Source of the DNA: Meghimatium bilineatum
Taxonomy: Eukaryota > Mollusca > Gastropoda > Stylommatophora > Philomycidae
Length of the DNA: 64,000 bases
Reading direction: 5' to 3'
NCBI GenBank assembly: GCA_034231615.1
Contig: CM067316.1
Span: 65,576,353 to 65,640,352, forward strand
Shown in pieces: positions 61,901 to 64,000 of this stretch. The notes beneath the pieces are model-generated. The model had not been told where the DNA came from and did not search any database. It was given only the letters and a program-made list of their open reading frames with translations. The first letter of the stretch is position 1. The number at the start of each line of letters is the position of its first letter. The translations under genes were made by a program, and so were the position numbers.

Positions 61901-63811
61901 AGCTGCAAACTTTATCACTACTTTTGTGAGCTATGGGACTTGCCAGTCTAGCAGTCCAGGCCAGCAAGTTTTTTGGCTGTGGGAGTTGAGAGATGTCATT
62001 TATAGATATTTTTGTTGCAATAAATTCTTAAATTACCTTGATATAAACTGCTCAGACACAATCCCAGTGGTGTTAACCAAGTGTTTCCCATGAGCTTCAC
62101 AACTACTTGTTAGCCAGGTGTTTCACATGAGCTTCACAACTACTTCTTTTCATGACACTCCACAAGCACCACATGATGGTGGTGTCTTTTATGGTTTTTG
62201 GCTATCACTGAAGGTTATATAATATCTCCATGAAGGTTATATAATATCTTGCTATGAAGGTTATATAATATCTTGCTATGAAGGTTATATAATATCTTGC
62301 TATGAGACCAGAATTGTGCATCTCATGTATTTATTTACAAAGTGCAGCATGATGAATAAAGCAAGTCAGAAAAATGATTAACAGAATCATGACCATCATG
62401 GTGATATGTTACATCCTCATGGTGGTATATTACATCATCATGGTGGTCTATTACATCATCATGGTGGTCTATTACATCCTCATGGTGATATATTACATCA
62501 TCATGGTGATATATTACATCCTCATGGTGGTATATTACATCCTCATGGTGATATATTACATCCTCATGGTGGTCTATTACATCCTCATGGTGATATATTA
62601 CATCCTCATGGTGGTCTATTACATCCTCATGGTGGTCTGTTACATCCTCATAGCTTAGTGGATCAACATAAACATGTCACTCCTCGCTGTAGCCATCTTC
62701 TACATGTGCCACAGATGTGTTGCACGTCATTCTATTCCTGCTCCATTGTTCTCCTCTGTATACCTTTGGTCCATCTTGTTTGGTCCAAATTTTGCAACAT
62801 GCCATTTATAGTTCCTGATTATTTTATGCAAGGAGTCCCTGATTAGAGATTATAATGGAGATATGTTTAGAGATATCTTATATATAGATATAGATCTACA
62901 AGTACTTTGTAGGAAAGATAGTTTGAACATATCCTGCCCTCCTCTGTTGTTCTTAATTATTCACATTCTTTTGGTAGAGTTGATAGCACACAGCTAATAT
63001 ATGTGGGCTGCATTGGGTTGTCTTCAGACATTCTATAATGTCATAAAGGATTTCTTATTTTGTTCAATCTGTTCTGAATATTCATTTCAGATGTTTCCTT
63101 GGAAGTTAATTTATTAGCTAGGTAGATGAAGGTTGACTAAAAGATCAATGAAACTAACAAAACATATTGTCTATACAAAGGTGGTGTTGTCGTAGCTTCG
63201 ACACCTGCTGTTGAGCGTAGCGGTTTGTGTAAGAGATGTACTCTATCTTTCAGAGTCAGATGTGTTGCTCTGGTTGAGGTGTAGTCATGTTTATTCAGGA
63301 TAGTCTTGATGTTGTCTATCCAACTTTTCCTCTGTCTGCCCTTGGCTCTGTATCCTGATTCCATCTTGTTATAAGCTCTTATGGTAAGTTAATCGTTCAT
63401 CCTCATATGACGTCCAATACATTTTTCTGTTGTTTCTCTATATATTCAATGCATGATGTTATACCTATTATCTTTCTGATGTTCTCGCTGCGTATTTTGT
63501 TGAGTTTGTTGACTCTTAATAACCTTCCTTAGACATATTTCATTTCAGCATACTGGCTCCAAATACACACTTCCACATACAAACAAAACATATTGGCCTT
63601 ATATTCAAATATTTCAGTGCAATCATGAGCATCAAATCAAATGACAATGAAAAAATTCCAGCAGAAAACAAATAAGCACATCAGTATGTGAATGTACTGA
63701 ATCATTGGTTACTTGAACAGGGAGGTAAACAAACACACAAGTTGGACAAGACACTCACATTTGTTGAGAATGTTACCAGCAGAAAAGCTCCAATGATGGC
63801 CAAAGCACATC
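46669..63811 (-). CDS. NIPA-like magnesium transporter, 3' eight exons (5' end beyond window)
   Basis: Minus-strand join of 63811-63759, 60532-60464, 57979-57883, 54533-54398, 52692-52604, 51222-51159, 48033-47921, 46916-46669 (869 nt, 288 complete codons before TAA). NIPA/NIPAL proteins are multi-pass Mg2+ transporters of plasma membrane and endosomes. Visible helices in order: GCALAIIGAFLLVTF; FIAYVCLEAIILTSLLILLY; VLIYLLISSITSSLTVISAK; KPVLYCMLTVLIFTALVQIK; VVVPVNFVIFTISAILAG; MFLFGCALSFLAVYFIAVGK. Signatures include SLTVISAKAVSG, VVVPVNFV-FTISAILAGIIF and FYKEF. A polar tail (VPILRADILETIEEQ) ends the protein. Phase agrees at all seven junctions and every intron is GT-AG. About 80-120 N-terminal residues (TM1-3) are missing off the right edge. 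It is closest in pattern to NIPAL2/3, but paralogue assignment is uncertain. Confidence 0.92.
46965..47315. repeat. 34-bp minisatellite upstream of NIPA-like exon h
   Basis: About 10 units of AACAAGACATATGTACAGAC plus AATATAAGTTAAAA, ending 49 bp from the acceptor. Confidence 0.95.
47340..47430 (+). mobile_element. SINE fragment, 11.1-kb subfamily
   Basis: AATCGGATGTGCTAGGTATA and ACATACTTCATGCTCCCTGT match the SINE at 11143-11350. Confidence 0.65.
47921..48033 (-). CDS. NIPA-like exon g (last membrane helix)
   Basis: 113 nt, acceptor ggttttattttag, donor gtaagt. Encodes CALSFLAVYFIAVGKG and DTKSQHVASDLIP. Confidence 0.93.
48076..48228. repeat. 29-bp minisatellite, left part, TTAA in each unit
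   Basis: Units of TCAAACATTTTTCTATGTCA plus CATGTTTTAA. The array resumes at 49114 after a TTAA-flanked insertion. Confidence 0.95.
48229..49113 (+). mobile_element. Non-autonomous piggyBac-type element with TTAA duplication
   Basis: 885 bp bounded by TTAA at 48225-48228 and 49114-49117. Ends are imperfect inverted repeats: CCTTTAGCAAGCC on the left, and CCTTCACCACGCC as reverse complement on the right. Excision would leave a perfect array unit. No transposase ORF is seen. TTAA specificity is diagnostic of the piggyBac superfamily. Confidence 0.85.
49114..49212. repeat. 29-bp minisatellite, right part
   Basis: Continues the 48076-48228 array: TTAATCAAACATTCTTCTAT, GTCACATGTTT. Confidence 0.93.
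49590..50245 (-). mobile_element. Second, longer relative of the 48.2-kb element, inverted
   Basis: The reverse complement aligns block by block with 48260-48920: GTTATTG-TGGTG-CTGTT, GATAATTT-TTG, AAATAATAT, AGAAAGTGGTAAAGA, TTACTTACC, AACACTGTAAA, ACC-GTGTGCAGAT, TCTGGCTAGCCA. It has extra internal sequence and no clear TTAA end. Confidence 0.7.
50366..50455. repeat. 24-bp repeat, four units
   Basis: AAACAAGCAGTTCTCAGTCA plus TGCT. Confidence 0.94.
50510..50890 (+). repeat. Dispersed repeat, partner of 2600-2850, with 51-bp expansion
   Basis: Shared blocks as described for 2600-2850. Inside it, 50628-50780 holds three copies of a 51-bp unit (GGACAAGACAGGCATGGGAT, ATTTATTGTAGGTGTGATTT, GATCTATCC). 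Confidence 0.75.
50915..51110 (-). mobile_element. LINE 3' fragment (22-23 kb family)
   Basis: Minus strand: CFQGHVVHMPDHCLPKMMVS and AQKKVLQGFVKALAKSL, like RWVGHIVRMKDHCLRKMLL at 22.9 kb. Confidence 0.75.
51159..51222 (-). CDS. NIPA-like exon f (64 nt)
   Basis: Acceptor gtgatttccag, donor gtaact. Encodes G-IIFYKEFYGMSGMQMTMFLFG. Confidence 0.93.
51318..51505. repeat. About 47-bp degenerate repeat
   Basis: Four to five units built on TACTGTCAAGTTAACA and ACCTGTCTACTTTTACTTTG. Confidence 0.85.
51600..52530 (+). mobile_element. Jockey/CR1-type LINE RT fragment
   Basis: STEGQLIYLAQEIKHAFQKK, ATFMDLSKTFNKVWKDGVL, WIKDFL, GVPQAGVISPTFFLVFNNDI, then a degraded AEDFAV at the YADD position and a small internal repeat at 52155-52235 (AACCTCTCCAAAACTGT). 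Stops follow. Confidence 0.85.
52604..52692 (-). CDS. NIPA-like exon e (89 nt)
   Basis: Acceptor gattcaatcttcag, donor gtaagt. Encodes K-YVNLAMKSNDATVVVPV and NFVIFTISAILA, the most diagnostic NIPA segment. Confidence 0.95.
53105..53455. repeat. 29-bp minisatellite
   Basis: About 12 nearly identical units of TCTCAGAACTTCTCAGGCTA plus TGTATGGTG. Confidence 0.97.
53456..54397. other. NIPA-like intron, possible decayed element
   Basis: The minus strand of 53720-53900 has a partly open stretch including HVFLADVKTPLRLITRSEKV with flanking stops, which may be an unrecognised retroelement. Nothing firmer. Confidence 0.3.
54398..54533 (-). CDS. NIPA-like exon d (136 nt)
   Basis: Acceptor cttgtatcatcag, donor gtatgt. 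Encodes SLTVISAKAVSGMIQLSIVG and WDKPVLYCMLTVLIFTALVQ. Confidence 0.95.
54545..54835. repeat. 32-bp minisatellite 12 bp upstream of exon d
   Basis: Nine units of AAATAACATCTAGACTTGTC plus CTTACATAACTG. On the minus strand each unit contains TATGTAAGG, a donor-like heptamer. Confidence 0.95.
54962..55412. repeat. 30-bp minisatellite
   Basis: About 15 units of GGGGGCTTGTAATATTGAAA plus GATAACATGT, with AAAATATAAAATATGAG variants at the left. Confidence 0.94.
55683..55870 (+). pseudogene. Possible piggyBac transposase N-terminal remnant
   Basis: Starts ATG with MKSRPPRCFTAS, stop, ALEMFQKTLDNNSTISLGDD and FFGSSDSDLNIDEAE. The SAEEAL and acidic DDS/SDSD pattern resembles piggyBac N-termini. The rest is deleted. 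Confidence 0.4.
56165..57045 (-). mobile_element. LINE RT 3' half, open for 285 codons
   Basis: Minus strand: LEDLDFADDQALLSENHQDA (RT YADD-equivalent), VHRFSYLGSKLTLNGD, VIPVLSYGCESWKSSLSSEK, RRRWSYIWHVLRADTNRI, GKRARGRPKETLRRTI and NWRDLTSTLYANFSAKGK stop, then a (TGAA)n tail. The ORF has no stop, so this is a recent insertion. Confidence 0.92.
57568..57845. repeat. 26-bp minisatellite next to NIPA-like exon c donor
   Basis: About 11 units of GTAAGTACATGTAAGATGTA plus ACATGT, ending about 38 bp from the exon. Confidence 0.96.
57883..57979 (-). CDS. NIPA-like exon c (97 nt)
   Basis: Acceptor tgctgtttcag, donor gtaagc. Encodes CLEAIILTSLLILLYCKG then VKHVLIYLLISSIT. Confidence 0.93.
58270..58520 (-). 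mobile_element. LINE 3' fragment (22-23 kb family)
   Basis: Minus strand: RSQFLWNGHIICMPDKHLPN and RLFYGEMCAG, then degraded RF--LFEDIS. Confidence 0.75.
58600..58750 (+). mobile_element. LINE RNase H fragment
   Basis: The plus strand reads CHSGVQGNKRADRLVSSAT, the terminal GH-GV-GNE-AD motif of LINE RNase H. Confidence 0.7.
59012..59170. repeat. 41-bp repeat, four units
   Basis: CAGCACACATACTGACTCCT plus GATATCAAGAAACACTACGTG. Confidence 0.93.
59475..60390 (-). mobile_element. LINE RT 3' half
   Basis: Minus strand: GVRQKCTLSPYLFNVYAEYI, ELCYADDIVLLSNDMKGLEQ, FEYFEAKINCAGD, YRKILRISWKEKKRN, LHLFGHIKRHNCLERQIMEG and GRPRRRWTDNIKDNMN. Frameshifted. It ends about 75 bp from NIPA-like exon b. 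Confidence 0.88.
60464..60532 (-). CDS. NIPA-like exon b (69 nt)
   Basis: Acceptor ttctatttcag, donor gtaagt, phase 0 both sides. Encodes SEKVMGSFEIIHSLAQPIFI then AYV. Confidence 0.88.
60555..60662. repeat. 33-bp repeat upstream of exon b
   Basis: Three units of ATATCAACATTTCCGTCATG plus GACAACTGCTAAA, beginning about 20 bp from the acceptor. Confidence 0.9.
60835..61068. repeat. Compound repeat of TAGCACAATATAGCACTA
   Basis: About five units of GTAGCACAATATAGCACTAG with CACTATTTTGTGTGTGCTGT, length varying about 40-50 bp. Confidence 0.92.
61291..61428. mobile_element. Possible short mariner-like MITE
   Basis: About 138 bp bounded by ACGAGGTGTT on the left and AACACCTCGT on the right, inverted to each other and similar to the mariner TIR at 12171 (CGAGGTGTGTT). 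No clean TA duplication is present. Confidence 0.35.
61516..61795. repeat. 27-bp minisatellite, two unit types
   Basis: About 10 units of CCATGCCACCTGCATTAGAT plus CGATTTT, switching to the AGGAAGATTTT form after 61640. The blockwise change suggests two expansion phases. Confidence 0.95.
62210..62305. repeat. 26-bp repeat
   Basis: Four units of TGAAGGTTATATAATATCTT plus GCTATG. Confidence 0.94.
62394..62655. repeat. 21-bp minisatellite
   Basis: 12 units of TCCTCATGGTGGTCTATTAC and A. Divisible by three, hence open frames. Confidence 0.95.
62990..63545 (-). mobile_element. LINE 3' fragment
   Basis: Minus strand: LRVNKLNKIRSENIRKIIGI and GYRAKGRQRKSWIDNIKTIL, NKHDYTSTRATHLTL. The same family as 41221-41880. 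Confidence 0.8.
63759..63811 (-). CDS. NIPA-like exon a (53 nt, first visible)
   Basis: Acceptor cacttttcag, donor gtgagt, phase 1 in. Encodes (G)CALAIIGAFLLVTFSTN, the fourth helix of the NIPA fold. Confidence 0.88.
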
Positions 63812-64000
63812 CTGAAAAGTGAAAGAATGTGCAGACTTAAATAATGATCAATAACATTTTGGTATCATTTGAAGTCTGTAGGAGAAACAAATATTTCTGT
63901 ATGTGGTCTCACATTTGAAGTCTGTAGGAGAAACAATATTTCTGTAAATGTAATTCATTTAGCATCTGTAAATGAATGATATCCACAGTCCAGCAATGAA

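Noticed and set aside
61404-62093. 229-aa plus-strand ORF
   Set aside because: More than half is the 27-bp array and the flanks show no conserved pattern.

Overview
This window looks like nuclear DNA of a repeat-rich invertebrate animal. Spliced metazoan genes, many non-LTR retrotransposon fragments, SINEs, mariner/Tc1/pogo/piggyBac relics and about 40 minisatellites support this. The mix suggests a lophotrochozoan, possibly a mollusc, but species cannot be fixed from the sequence. There are no bacterial operons, CRISPR arrays or rRNA genes.

Three host genes can be assembled by hand from splice sites and reading phase. (1) A two-exon profilin-family gene on the plus strand (2329-2538 and 6642-6821; 129 aa). 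(2) A complete TMEM59-type gene on the minus strand in seven coding exons from 34677 down to 12362 (993 nt, 330 aa). It encodes a signal peptide, a Cys-rich lumenal region, one membrane helix and a short cytoplasmic tail. (3) The 3' part of a NIPA-like Mg2+ transporter on the minus strand, eight exons from 63811 down to the stop at 46669; its 5' exons lie beyond the right edge. Exon phases agree at every junction. These genes are mostly invisible to an ORF search because exons are 53-248 nt and introns reach about 8 kb.

Layout. 1-1.9 kb: a 39-bp satellite with a higher-order repeat. 2-8 kb: profilin gene with minisatellites in the intron and 3' flank. 8.1-12.2 kb: one mariner relic inflated by two internal minisatellites and a nested LINE. 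12.3-34.7 kb: TMEM59, with introns full of LINEs, SINEs, a pogo/Tigger relic and arrays. 34.8-37.5 kb: LINEs nested head to head. 38.4-40.2 kb: a decayed TE-associated ORF family split by a SINE. 41-46 kb: LINE and Tc1 fragments and arrays. 46.7-64 kb: NIPA-like gene, with introns holding a TTAA-flanked piggyBac-type element, LINE 3' ends and arrays.

The most striking theme is how tandem repeats relate to other features. Several arrays are amplified copies of functional or TE sequence: a splice acceptor plus exon start in TMEM59, stop-codon segments of TMEM59 and profilin, two parts of a mariner transposase ORF, and the target-site duplication of a LINE. Other arrays are themselves split by later TE insertions, which gives a relative chronology.
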